Below, piece after piece: positions 1 to 8,895 of a stretch of 64,000 nucleotides of DNA (within the stretch, counting starts at the first letter, position 1; every line of letters begins with the position of its first letter). The stretch comes from Actinoplanes sp. NBRC 103695 (lineage in GTDB: Bacteria; Actinomycetota; Actinomycetes; Mycobacteriales; Micromonosporaceae), in contig NZ_BSTL01000018.1 in the NCBI RefSeq assembly GCF_030269485.1, positions 1-64,000 of the forward strand. Reading direction: 5' to 3'. Made by a program: the position numbers and the translations under genes. The notes below the pieces were generated by a model that saw nothing but the letters and a program-made list of their open reading frames with translations, searched no databases and was not told the DNA's origin.

Positions 1-125
1 AACTCGGCTACCTGAGCCCGGACGAATACGAGACCGCCTGGCACACCCAGACCGAGCCAGATAACCTCACCCCTGCCCCGACCGGAAGCAGGTAACCACC
101 GCTCCGTCGAAACGGGGGGAACTCA
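1..125 (+). mobile_element. Right end of an IS3-family insertion sequence
   Basis: Only the 3' end of the element is in the window. It holds the tail of a DDE transposase (stop at 93-95) followed by about 30 non-coding bases. Read from the other strand, the element ends TGAGTTCCCCCCGTTTCG, with the TGA start typical of IS3-family terminal inverted repeats, which places the boundary at 125/126. Sequence right of the boundary codes for the helicase N-terminal part on the minus strand, so the element sits inside that gene. The left end and any target duplication lie outside the window. Confidence 0.72.
3..95 (+). CDS. IS3-family transposase (OrfB, integrase core), C-terminal fragment
   Basis: The visible 30 residues begin LGYLSPDEYETAWHTQ and end in a TAA stop. 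LGYLSP(D/E)(E/D)YE is the hallmark C-terminal motif of IS3-family OrfB transposases, just after the DDE catalytic core of the integrase fold. The catalytic residues and the OrfA frame are left of the window. The protein would catalyse excision and integration of the IS that disrupts the neighbouring helicase. The call rests on one short but characteristic motif. Confidence 0.75.
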   Translation, partial: LGYLSPDEYETAWHTQTEPDNLTPAPTGSR

Positions 126-1222
126 TAGCGAAGCGGTTCGGTGGCCTCCATCCCACGCAACGCGTCGACGACGCAGACGGTGCTGAGGTCGTCGAAGCCC
201 GAATCATTGTGAGCGAGCAGGGAATCATGGCCCCGGGCGGCCAGCCGCCGGTGCAGGCGTGCCGCGTGCCGTTCGCGAGTTGTTCCACCCAGGATCGGCA
301 CCGCGGTCAAGCCGAGGTAGCGGAAGAGGCTGGTCAGGGCGAGCTGCTCGGCAACATCGCCAACGATCAATGTGCTGCGCAGCCCTCTGCGCGCGCCCCA
401 TACGGCAATCAGGGTCATGATGGTGCTCTTGCCAGCACCGACCATGCCGACCATGTGTAGCAGCCGATCCAGGCGAAGGACAGTTGCGGCCTGGAATGAC
501 CGGCCGTCGGGCGACAGCGTGTCCAATCGCAGGTCGCCCAACCGCTTAGCCCAGGAACCCGGCCGGAGGTCGAGATCCCGCTCGACCTGATCCATCCATT
601 GCGCGGTGTCAGCGAGTTCTTCCAGTGGTACGTCCAGTGGGATCCCGGCGGTACTGGGTACCGCCGTGAGGTCGTGGCCGAGTGCCGGCTCCAAGCAGAG
701 CTCTTGGGGAATCGTGACCGCGGCCGGCCGGCGTCGCTCGACGAAGCGGCTCGGTCCCGCCCCAGCCAGGGGCAGCGCCCGCCGATCAAAGTCCGGCAGT
801 GCCGACAGTGCCTGGTCAAAAAGCGCATACCGGTCACCCGCGATCGTGGGTTCCACTCTGCGAGCGGGTCCATCTTCAGCAGCGATTCGGTAGCCACGCA
901 GCCGCTCAGGTAGCAGGTTGTACGTTTCCAGGCTTTGGAGCCAGGTCCGGCGGCGCCGCAATTTCCACAGCAGGTGACGCGCTGCGTTGAGCATCACCTG
1001 CTCGTCGGCGGTCGCGGCGATTCCCGCGGCGGCGGCGAAGGGATAGCCACCGAGCAGCGTGTAAACACCGCTGGCGCTGGCTGACGGGTCCAGGCGTTCG
1101 AGTAGCCGCAGGCCCAGCTCTACCTGGCAAAGTAGGGCCGGTTTCACGTCGGCGTATTCGATGGGCCATGCCTTCGCAAGGTTCTTGGCCAAGGGCTGGT
1201 ACCAGTCACTGCTATTACGCAT
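126..1222 (-). pseudogene. IS-disrupted helicase-like P-loop protein, N-terminal part (pPIWI-RE-island type)
   Basis: About 365 codons of native sequence remain: a helical N-terminal region, then a Walker A motif GMVGAGKST near residues 259-267. The frame then runs into the IS3 end and stops at 8-10 after about 38 IS-encoded residues. Superfamily 2 helicase motifs beyond Walker A are missing, so ATPase and helicase function is probably lost. The N-terminal style and the linkage to the upstream endonuclease resemble, from memory, the domain-Z/DinG-like helicases of pPIWI-RE three-gene islands; this is family inference and was not searched. The ATG at 1220-1222 overlaps the stop of the upstream endonuclease gene by 8 bases, so the three genes form one operon. 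Confidence 0.68.
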
Positions 1223-2417
1223 GAGGGCCTCCCTTCCCGCCGTGGGCCGCGACCAGGTGGACGTCGGTGTTGCCGCGCAGCCGTGTCCGGGCGAGGTCCA
1301 CGAGGTGCCGGTCTGTCAGAAGCGGCAGATCCTGCGCTGCGGGGGCAAGGTTGCGGTAGTACGTGGCGAGGTAGTCGCCGTGGGCGTCCACCTGCTCTTG
1401 CGGGACGACCCAGCACGACTCGTCGTACGGCGGCTGCGCGGGTACAGCCTTCGCCGCCTTGGCGAGGAGCCCGGGGTGTTTCCAGTCTTTGACGTCGACA
1501 GCCCAAACGAGTCCATCAGGGAACGTGATTCGCACGTCGTATGCATCGAATCCAGGCCACATGGCAACGTCGAGCCGCTTTGCGCCCGCCCGCAATGCGG
1601 TCAGCCGCCCTTCTAGATCGACCTCGGCCCGACCAGGGCCGGTCACGAACTGACGTAAGGGCCTCACGAGCTGATAGACGACGTCCGCATCGGTCTCCTC
1701 CGTGAGCGCCCGACCCGTTGGCGCAGGTCCCCGTCGACGGCATGCGTCGCGCTCGCACCACCAGTCCCCGCCGGGAAGGGGAAGGAGCAGGGTCAGGCAG
1801 CGTCCGCATGTGGTGTAAATGCCGTCGCGTCGATGGCTGACTGGAGCGGGTTCGTAGCACCGTTCGAGCAGCTCAGTCACCGGGTCGAGGTAAAGGTCGG
1901 TGCTGATCTCGAACTTCTCCGCGCTGCTCAGCACCGGTTTGTCGACTAGCAGGCGGCGGAAGGCGGTGTAGGACTCCGGTGAGGAAGCTTGCTGGCAGAG
2001 ACGCATCGCCGAACGGACGACGTCTCGGTCGAACTGTGCGGCGGCGCTGTCACGGGAATGAATCCACCACTCGTGGCACAGCTGTGTGGGTACGAGCGCC
2101 ACGGGATCGACGAGTAGGTCGTCGGGTCCGAAGGCGTCGGGCGGCAGGTCCAGCGGCCAGTCCTCCAACGGCCGTGTATGGCACCAGGCGAGCAGGTCCG
2201 GCACGCTGCGAGGCATTTCGTCAATGCGGCGCAAGAGGCAGGACAGGACCAGCCGGTCCACGGCCCGTTGAGCCTCGGCCGGATACGGCAACGTGAAGGC
2301 GTCCAATCCCCTAATGTCGGCCAGCCGGATCACTGCGCTGGCGATGGTATGCAGCAGCAGAACATCGGAATAAACGGCCCAGTCGGAGAACCGGGTCGCA
2401 GTGGCGGTTGGAGGCAT
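1215..2417 (-). CDS. PD-(D/E)XK restriction-endonuclease-like protein (pPIWI-RE-associated REase type)
   Basis: A 400-residue soluble protein. Residues 204-226 hold a probable zinc ribbon (C-x2-C...C-x4-C). The C-terminal third holds a restriction-endonuclease fold: candidate helix Glu 265/269, Asp 294 in FDAYDVRITFP, and D308-V-K310 in VWAVDVKDW, which together fit a PD-(D/E)XK site in D-x-K form. It would cut DNA. The arrangement, and the helicase beside it, match the endonuclease partner of pPIWI-RE islands as I recall it. The chosen ATG at 2415-2417 overlaps the stop of the upstream nuclease gene as ATGA, indicating translational coupling. An in-frame extension upstream to 2477 is open but lies wholly inside the neighbouring gene. 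Confidence 0.72.
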   Translation of the reverse strand: MPPTATATRFSDWAVYSDVLLLHTIASAVIRLADIRGLDAFTLPYPAEAQRAVDRLVLSCLLRRIDEMPRSVPDLLAWCHTRPLEDWPLDLPPDAFGPDDLLVDPVALVPTQLCHEWWIHSRDSAAAQFDRDVVRSAMRLCQQASSPESYTAFRRLLVDKPVLSSAEKFEISTDLYLDPVTELLERCYEPAPVSHRRDGIYTTCGRCLTLLLPLPGGDWWCERDACRRRGPAPTGRALTEETDADVVYQLVRPLRQFVTGPGRAEVDLEGRLTALRAGAKRLDVAMWPGFDAYDVRITFPDGLVWAVDVKDWKHPGLLAKAAKAVPAQPPYDESCWVVPQEQVDAHGDYLATYYRNLAPAAQDLPLLTDRHLVDLARTRLRGNTDVHLVAAHGGKGGPHA

Positions 2418-4141
2418 CAGCGATCCTCTGGCTTGGCAGCGGTAGCGGTCAGGTGCGCTTGGCCTGGGCTGCACCATGCAAGGACTTCACAGTCCGCACA
2501 GGGCCTTCCCGGGGTGGGTTCGAACGAACCGTCCTGCAACCATGGGCGCAGTAGATCTTCAAGGACGTCATGCGCCTCCCGGACGACGCGTGGCTGAGAA
2601 GGGTCCAACTCCTCCAGGGTCACGTCGTCGGCGTTCAGCAGTTCCAGTTCAACCCGTGACCGCGTCACGTCTCCGCCCAGCACGCCGGCGTGGAGTATCA
2701 ACACGGCAAGAGCGAGCTGTGGATACTGCCGAAGCAACGGTTGGCCTTCGTACAGCCGCCCGGTGGAAGTCTTGGTCTCGCGCCAGGTCCAGCCACCAGC
2801 CCGGGTATGTAGCAGATCCGGGGTCGCGATCCACACCAGGTTCGCGACCGGCTCAAAGAAGCTGACCCGATGCTGGACAAGAACCTGTTCATGATCACCT
2901 AGCCCGGCGAGCGGGCATACCGCCTCGTGGTGCGCCAACATCTTCGCGCCCTGGTCAGCTTCGTCGTCAGACAATGAGAAGGTTCCGGTCATCCACGCAG
3001 ACCGGTCGATAGTCTGCAACGCCGTTCGGCATCCGCCGGCTGGGCGGTCGCGGTGTCGGTCATTGAGCCATGCGTCCACGGCGCGGCCACGGCGGATTGC
3101 GCCGTTCTCCAGTCGAGGTGCTTTCAGCTTGAGTTGCCGGGCAAGGTGGTACTGGGCAGGGCATGCGTCGTAGGTACGAAGATCGGAGACCGAGACGCTT
3201 CGCCGCGCTCGGGGCTGCGTGCTTGATGCGACGGACAGTAGGTTCGGCGTGCGCGGTAGCGCATCGCAGCCTGAAAGCGCCTTGCACCGGACGCAACTTG
3301 AGCCCGGTCGGGCGTTGCGATCCCCGACCGCCCGCGAGAGTACGACCTTGGCGTCCGCGGCGAAGTGTTGATCGACCTCATGACGATCCCAATCCACGAG
3401 CGTCGTTGTGGTGCCGTCGCCACAGCCCACGTCGATGACACGCACCCGCGACGGAACCACCTGGTCGCGTTCCTCGGTTCTGAAGGTTGCGACCTGGTAG
3501 GGGTGGCGTCCGCCACCTATGCAGGGCTCGCCATACGCGGCCACGTATGCGGCCGTCGCTTTCTCCGACGCGGGGCGGTCAGGCTTCGCCGCGCCGAAAG
3601 ACAGTAGCCACAGATCCCGGGCACTTCCATCGGGGGCGACGTAGCCCCGGCCCCACGCAGTTGTTTCGTAGGCGAGAACGCCGCGAAAGTCCGGCTTGCT
3701 CAGCGTCCGTCGCGCAACCCACGCGTACCTGACTGGATGTGTGGGTAGCAGACCTGCGACTTGACGCCGATATTGGTCGGCTGCCCTGGCAGCGAGGTAC
3801 TGGGATATGGCGGCGGCCGTCCATTCCAGCAGGCCGGGGTGCGCGGGAGGGCGGTTCCATAGGCCGAAGGTGCCCCGTGTGCTGTGGAGCTGTTCGATTA
3901 CCTTCGATGTCGCCCTGCCGTCGTGTTCGATCCGGTCGAGGGCATCCATGAGCGGCTTCAAGGTAAAGCCCTGCAGCGGCGCTGCGACATACGGCGGGTA
4001 TGGATCTTCGTCCAGCAGTGGTCGTGCGTTGGTGCTGCGCGCCAGAGGGCAGTCTTCGGGGTTGTCACGTGCCGCAGCGAGATTGATACGAATCAGGCTG
4101 ATATCGCCTGCGGTGCCGTTGGGTCTAGACCAGGTGGACAT
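2417..4141 (-). CDS. RecB/Cas4-like PD-(D/E)XK nuclease with predicted 4Fe-4S cluster
   Basis: A 574-residue protein from the ATG at 4141. The open frame extends upstream to a TTG at 4231, so the start is uncertain. A C-x2-C-x5-C motif (283-292) lies mid-protein. The C-terminal half starts SVSDLRTYDACPAQYHLARQ, with C327 as first cluster ligand. The catalytic residues follow: D442 in ATPDLL and E455-x-K457 in WRETKTS. Three further cysteines (C548, C551, C557; CADCEVLAWC) complete the AddB/Cas4-style iron-sulfur fold. It is probably a DNA exonuclease or nickase. It is the first gene of the nuclease-endonuclease-helicase operon and occupies the place where a PIWI gene might be expected in related islands. 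Confidence 0.75.
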   Translation of the reverse strand: MSTWSRPNGTAGDISLIRINLAAARDNPEDCPLARSTNARPLLDEDPYPPYVAAPLQGFTLKPLMDALDRIEHDGRATSKVIEQLHSTRGTFGLWNRPPAHPGLLEWTAAAISQYLAARAADQYRRQVAGLLPTHPVRYAWVARRTLSKPDFRGVLAYETTAWGRGYVAPDGSARDLWLLSFGAAKPDRPASEKATAAYVAAYGEPCIGGGRHPYQVATFRTEERDQVVPSRVRVIDVGCGDGTTTTLVDWDRHEVDQHFAADAKVVLSRAVGDRNARPGSSCVRCKALSGCDALPRTPNLLSVASSTQPRARRSVSVSDLRTYDACPAQYHLARQLKLKAPRLENGAIRRGRAVDAWLNDRHRDRPAGGCRTALQTIDRSAWMTGTFSLSDDEADQGAKMLAHHEAVCPLAGLGDHEQVLVQHRVSFFEPVANLVWIATPDLLHTRAGGWTWRETKTSTGRLYEGQPLLRQYPQLALAVLILHAGVLGGDVTRSRVELELLNADDVTLEELDPSQPRVVREAHDVLEDLLRPWLQDGSFEPTPGRPCADCEVLAWCSPGQAHLTATAAKPEDR

Positions 4142-4239
4142 CACGTTCCGTCGGGGGCTCGCAAGGAGTGCGTCTAGGACAGCCGGGCGAGGTAACCGTA
4201 CCGTCTTCACGTGACTACTCAAGCACACCAACCCTGAGT

Positions 4240-4255
4240 TGTAAACTGAGTCAAC
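4240..4255 (+). promoter_or_regulatory. 16-bp motif upstream of the kinase, also found before the N6-methylase gene
   Basis: TGTAAACTGAGTCAAC lies 97 bases before the kinase ATG, in the short divergent region between the nuclease operon (-) and the kinase (+). The same motif with one mismatch lies 98 bases before the methylase start at 7987, in the same orientation relative to the gene. It is AT-rich in a GC-rich setting and may be an operator or contain a -10-like TAAACT. Since the region is divergent, it may also act on the nuclease operon. Confidence 0.55.
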
Positions 4256-4351
4256 GCACCATCACCCACAGCGTGAGTTCACGTCGTCGCCTGCGGTATG
4301 CTGCCCCTGACGACCGACCGGGTTGGCCCGTACCAGCCGCAAAGGACGGAC

Positions 4352-5857
4352 ATGAGGGCAGGCGACTTACTAGCCAACCGGTATCGGTTGACGAAGATGC
4401 TCGGCAAGGGTGGCATGGCCGAGGTCTGGCAATCTCACGACCAACAATCGGATCGCCAGGTCGCGATAAAGTTCCTGCGCTCAGACCAGTTCGCAACCTC
4501 CGACACGGACGACAGTGAGCGTCATCAGGAACTTAGGATCCTGCGGCAGCGCTTCCGCAGGGAAGGCGCACTCATGGAGCGTCTTCAGCACCCTGGGATC
4601 CCGCAGTTGTTTGATCGTGGGACACACGGCGCCGACCCGTACATCGTGATGCGCCTGGTCGAGGGCGTCTCCCTACACGACTTTCTGGAACGGCACACCA
4701 CAACGGTCGGCGTGACCGCCTCCATCGCCGTGCAGATCACCGATGCGCTCGCCTGCGCCCATGCCTTGCCGGTCGTCCACCGTGATCTAAAGCCCCACAA
4801 CGTGCTCATCGCTCGGGACGGGACCGTTGTCCTCATCGATTTCGGAATCGCGAAGCCGCTGAATCCTGACGCCACTGGCTACACCCGCCAGGGTTCCACG
4901 GTGGGCAGCCGTGGCTACCAAGCGCCAGAACAGATCCTCGAACGCCAGGTGACGCCGGCGACCGACCTCTACGCACTTGGCTGCGTTCTGTATCGCATGC
5001 TCGCGGGTCGGCCCCCCTTCGTCGGCGACGGGCTGCCAGCCCAACACATCTCGGACACACCCCCGCCCCCATCTGCCTTCTCGCCTAACGTCCCGCCTGA
5101 ACTCGACGAGCTCACCCAGCGGCTGCTGGCCAAAAATCCGGAAGATCGCCCAGCTACCGCGTCTGAAGTACATGCGGTCATTGGCCGGTACCTTCCGAAG
5201 CCTGGCCAGCCGGAGCCGTCCCCACGCTTCGAGCCGGATCCTACGGCCGTCTTCCGCATCCCGAGAGGTCACCAACAGACTGCTGTGCCGACTGCACCGA
5301 GCCGCGCTGCTGCAGGGTCAAACCGCAGACGCGAACCATGGTTGCGTCGACGTGAGGTCGAAGCCTTCCTCACAGAATTTCGGACCCAGCTTCGAGCCGG
5401 TGACGTCGAACCCGACCTGCCTCGGACGATCAGCATGCTCGACGCGGCTCGGCGGCAATGGGGTCCAACCGACTCACTAGCGCTATCCCTCCGCATGGCT
5501 GCCGCGGACGGCTACCGTATTGCTGGAGACTGCCAAGAAGCGGCGATTCTCTACCAGGAAATCTACGACATGGGCGCCGCTAGCGATGGTCAATCGCATG
5601 GTGCCGACATGCTGGAGGCACGACTGGGGCTTGCTGAATGCCGGATCCCCTTCGGAGATCTCGCGCCGGCAGTGCACGCATTGGCCGAGACGATCGACGT
5701 GCTTGCGCAACTAGTGCCGCATCGCGCACGGCCGCTGGCGGTGCGGTGCCGGGAGGTCGGGCTCGAACTGGAAGAACTCAAGTGCCACGAGGCCAGGGCG
5801 ATGCTTGATCGTCTGGATGACTGGGAGGCCAGCGAGCGGCCTTCGACGCCTGTCTGA
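4352..5857 (+). CDS. Soluble Ser/Thr protein kinase with helical C-terminal region
   Basis: A 501-residue Hanks-type (PknB-like) kinase. Visible motifs are a glycine loop LGKGGMAEVW (17-26), the ATP lysine K40 in VAIKF, the catalytic loop VHRDLKPHN with D145, DFG at 163-165, and GSRGYQAPEQ in the activation segment. There is no transmembrane segment, unlike housekeeping PknA/B, so the kinase is cytosolic. After a Pro/Arg-rich linker, residues 350-501 are helical and TPR-like, probably a protein-binding module. The ATG at 4352 is preceded by aaaggacgga. It lies between a nuclease operon and a DNA methylase with a shared upstream motif, which suggests it phosphorylates a defence partner; that role is inference. 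Confidence 0.88.
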   Translation: MRAGDLLANRYRLTKMLGKGGMAEVWQSHDQQSDRQVAIKFLRSDQFATSDTDDSERHQELRILRQRFRREGALMERLQHPGIPQLFDRGTHGADPYIVMRLVEGVSLHDFLERHTTTVGVTASIAVQITDALACAHALPVVHRDLKPHNVLIARDGTVVLIDFGIAKPLNPDATGYTRQGSTVGSRGYQAPEQILERQVTPATDLYALGCVLYRMLAGRPPFVGDGLPAQHISDTPPPPSAFSPNVPPELDELTQRLLAKNPEDRPATASEVHAVIGRYLPKPGQPEPSPRFEPDPTAVFRIPRGHQQTAVPTAPSRAAAGSNRRREPWLRRREVEAFLTEFRTQLRAGDVEPDLPRTISMLDAARRQWGPTDSLALSLRMAAADGYRIAGDCQEAAILYQEIYDMGAASDGQSHGADMLEARLGLAECRIPFGDLAPAVHALAETIDVLAQLVPHRARPLAVRCREVGLELEELKCHEARAMLDRLDDWEASERPSTPV

Positions 5858-5899
5858 GCTGCCACTCGCCAAACGGCCGGATACCTAACGAACGCGGCG

Positions 5900-7987
5900 T
5901 CAGCTCGAGGAAAGTCCTCCTGCCGCGAGTCGATCACCCAGTGTGTGAAGCAGGCCCTCGCCGACGTTGCGAATCGCCGCTAGCGACGTCTCAAGTTGTA
6001 CTACCGCCCGGAAAGCACGACCGTAATGTCGTTGCCGTGCCAGAGGCATCTGGAGCACTTGGAGCTTGCGTACGTCGATCTTGGCCGAGGTGGAAGTGTG
6101 GGTGCTCGCCAGTCGGAGGTTGTCCGGCGCCCGCAAGCAGCCCGCCAGGAACCAAGGGTCCAGGAGCGCAGGGTCGGCACGCAACGCATAGATCTGCGGG
6201 CCCAGCACCAGTGGCTCCCCCGCATGCACCCATGCGCGAAATGCGCGTTCGACGCCGACGACGATCACCATGCCGGGTTCGACCATCGTGAGCGTGCCGC
6301 CGTCGGCCTGGTAGGCGACGACATCCGCGGCACTAAGCCACGCTCGCGCACGGCCGCTGATCATTAGATCAGGCACTCTGAGGACCGATACCGCGTCGGC
6401 CGGCACGTGGTCTCCATCGCGCAGGTAGGCTGGCAACGCCTGGCCTGACCGCAGTGTCAAAGCTTCGGCACGGCCCAGGTCGCCGACGGTAATTCTCGCA
6501 ACGTCGCGATCATCAGCGGACAAATCAAGCGCGGACAGCGTTCGCGAAAGCTCGCCCAGCTCCTTGACCAGCCCACCGAACCGACTCCACGATTCGTGCA
6601 GTTCAGCTGGCACATGACTCGCGTTAGTCACGTGACGAGCCGGCGTGAGGTCTACGTGGTCGTCGAGAAGCTTTACCACGGGTATCGCGGCAGACCCCTC
6701 TGGTAGATCCGGCATCTCGTCGCTACGGCCGTCATGCCCTGGCGGGGCGCCCCATGGATAGGCGTTAATCGCACCAAGGACGTGCCTGTGGAGGCGGGGC
6801 CAGTCGATCCCTGCCGCTCCTCTTCCGGGCACCGAGGCAGCTCCACTATCCAGGAGAAGCAGTCGGCGAGGACCATCGTCAATGCCGGGAGACTGCAAAA
6901 TCCACAAATGCAAGGAGATGCTGTGTGGTTGGGCGCTGCCCGCTGGGAGCGCGATGATTCCTCGCAGCGCTCCGGACCGGAGCAGCGCGCCTCGGATTCG
7001 GCGGCCTGCTCGGCGGGACGCCACGGCTGGTGGTAGCAAAAGCACGGCCACCCCGCCCGGCCGCAGCCGCGCAAGCACGTGCTCGACCCAGGCGAGTTCC
7101 GATTCCGTCCGCGGCGGAAGGCCGTATGTCCAGCGTGGATCCGTCGCCAGCTCTTCGTGCCCCCAGTCACGCTCATTGAAGGGCGGATTGCATACGACTA
7201 GGTCGGCGCGTACGTCACTATGCGGGTCCTTCCGGAGCGAGTCACCGATACGGATATCGACCGCCATTCCGACTTCATTGGCGTCGCTGACGGTGCCATT
7301 TATAAATCCAAGACGGACGGCCGCCAGCGAAGCGGGAACAGGATCGCGTTCGACGCCGAGCAGTGTCGGGCCGGACGCGGATCGGTCATTCCTGGTCATG
7401 CTCTGAGCTGCAGCGAGAAGCAGGCTTCCGGTTCCGCATGCCGGGTCGAATATTATCGCGTCCTGCCCTTCAATTCCCCGATCCAGCGCCGCCTGCCCGA
7501 TGTCTATCATGAGACTGGCAAGTTGTGGTGGGGTTACGCTGACTTGGCGCACATATGTGTCCATCCAGCGCGTAAACAGAAAATCGAACGTTTTCTGTCC
7601 ACCTTCGTGGGCCGCGACATCCGCCGCACGATTAACGAGTGTTCCTGCGTCACCGGTCAGGTCACATGCAGCACCGAGTGCCCGAATCTGCTTTTCCTGG
7701 ACACGCCCACCGACCGCAGCGATCACATACCCGCTCAGAGCCCGATCACCCATTGCCTCAATCTGAGGCCATAGCCGTTCCAGACGCCCGACATCTTGCA
7801 GTTTGCCGTGTTGCCGAAGCCATGCCTCAACGTCGGCAAGCGAGAACTGCGGGCTCGCGTCCGAGCCGCCGACTGGAGTCGGAAAAGTACCGTGTCGGCG
7901 CCGCCAATTGCTCACGGCGGCACGACCAACGCCCGCTATCCTCGCGATCTCCGCCAGGGTAATTGAACTATCGGCGGATCGCGGCAT
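5900..7987 (-). CDS. HTH / N6-adenine DNA methylase / target-recognition fusion
   Basis: A 695-residue protein with three parts. Residues 9-60 are a MerR-like helix-turn-helix (LAEIARIAGVGRAAVSNWRR). The middle is a HsdM-type N6-adenine methylase with SAM motif I DPACGTGSLL at 181-190 and catalytic NPPF at 267-270. The C-terminal 200 residues resemble half of a type I specificity subunit (IDVRKLQVLQMPLARQ), so methylase and target recognition are in one chain. It would methylate adenine in a specific site; the HTH may also allow autoregulation. It converges on the kinase, with only 42 bases between the stops. No dedicated nuclease is fused; the nuclease operon at 1215-4141 is the nearest candidate partner. 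Confidence 0.88.
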   Translation of the reverse strand: MPRSADSSITLAEIARIAGVGRAAVSNWRRRHGTFPTPVGGSDASPQFSLADVEAWLRQHGKLQDVGRLERLWPQIEAMGDRALSGYVIAAVGGRVQEKQIRALGAACDLTGDAGTLVNRAADVAAHEGGQKTFDFLFTRWMDTYVRQVSVTPPQLASLMIDIGQAALDRGIEGQDAIIFDPACGTGSLLLAAAQSMTRNDRSASGPTLLGVERDPVPASLAAVRLGFINGTVSDANEVGMAVDIRIGDSLRKDPHSDVRADLVVCNPPFNERDWGHEELATDPRWTYGLPPRTESELAWVEHVLARLRPGGVAVLLLPPAVASRRAGRRIRGALLRSGALRGIIALPAGSAQPHSISLHLWILQSPGIDDGPRRLLLLDSGAASVPGRGAAGIDWPRLHRHVLGAINAYPWGAPPGHDGRSDEMPDLPEGSAAIPVVKLLDDHVDLTPARHVTNASHVPAELHESWSRFGGLVKELGELSRTLSALDLSADDRDVARITVGDLGRAEALTLRSGQALPAYLRDGDHVPADAVSVLRVPDLMISGRARAWLSAADVVAYQADGGTLTMVEPGMVIVVGVERAFRAWVHAGEPLVLGPQIYALRADPALLDPWFLAGCLRAPDNLRLASTHTSTSAKIDVRKLQVLQMPLARQRHYGRAFRAVVQLETSLAAIRNVGEGLLHTLGDRLAAGGLSSS

Positions 7988-8084
7988 TGAGTCCTCCCCG
8001 AGAACGAGACCAGCGGGCTGGACTCCCAGAGCGCCGCAGGTGATCCACCGCGGCCACCAAGTACAGATCCAACTAGGATCCGAT

Positions 8085-8100
8085 GTTGACTAAGTTTACA
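8085..8100 (-). promoter_or_regulatory. Second copy of the 16-bp motif, upstream of the N6-methylase
   Basis: On the minus strand this reads TGTAAACTTAGTCAAC, one mismatch from the copy before the kinase and in the same orientation relative to its gene. About 98 bases separate it from the methylase ATG. An adjacent small inverted repeat (GATCC-N5-GGATC, 8066-8080) lies between motif and gene. Confidence 0.55.
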
Positions 8101-8895
8101 CGAACACGGAACGGCGGAGACGATCACCACGCCTGGCCAGCACGCCCCTCGCCGCCATTCCACCAGTCGAACACACGTTCGATCACGACGCCAGTGTCAG
8201 GTAGCCCGCACGACGAGCTAGCACCGGCGATTTGGCGGGGCGAACGTCCCGCCGTTTCTCGCGGAGTAGCCGTTTGGCCTGCGGGGCAACGGGGCGACCG
8301 TCAGGCGATTGGCTGGCCCTGCGTAGTCACGCCAGACCCGAGCGCGGACACCCGGCGACGCCCACGGCTGGCTAAACTGGTCGGCACGTTCCGCCAGTGT
8401 CGTCGAGGTGACCATCTCGACGGTTGAGGCGTCTGAGTCACATCTGCCGGAGCTGCCGGCCGTGTTCACGGGGCGCCGCCGTCGTATGCGGGTTCGGCTA
8501 CTCGAGAGTAGTCGCCGATCCGGACCGGGCTCGCGTCCACGGTCCTTGGGGGAATTCAGCGCGTCGCCGGGCACGCTGAGGGCGCCCGTGTCCGGGCGGC
8601 CGGGCTGGCCGCCGCCGAGATCGACCCCTCGCTCGATTCGCACGGCTGGTCGACAGCCTTGGTCGCCCTGGGCGCCGCGCGGCGGCCCGCCACGATCCGC
8701 CGGCTCCGACCGATCGCGGCAGCTTTGTCGCTGACCGCCGTCGTCACCGGCGGACTCATCGGATCGCCAACTAACCAGGACCCGCGGCGCCTGATCAGCG
8801 AGGCCGTTTTATGGCCAGAAGTCCGCGCTGCGGGCGACAACGGCATAACGACCAGCCGCGTTTGCTTCTCGACGCGGCGACAACGCCAGGCTGGG
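8101..8895. other. Gene-poor stretch, no supported gene
   Basis: Several short overlapping open frames are present on both strands. None has a good ribosome binding site together with a recognisable protein. One plus-strand frame around 8590-8830 reads AAEIDPSLDSHGWSTALVAL, which looks protein-like and may be a decayed remnant, but I cannot identify it. Between two defence-type modules this may be scar tissue from earlier gene loss. Confidence 0.4.

Noticed and set aside
2508..2530. tRNA T-loop-like sequence (ggttcgaacgaacc)
   Set aside because: It lies inside the nuclease coding region and no acceptor or anticodon stems can be formed around it. No tRNA or rRNA was found in the window.
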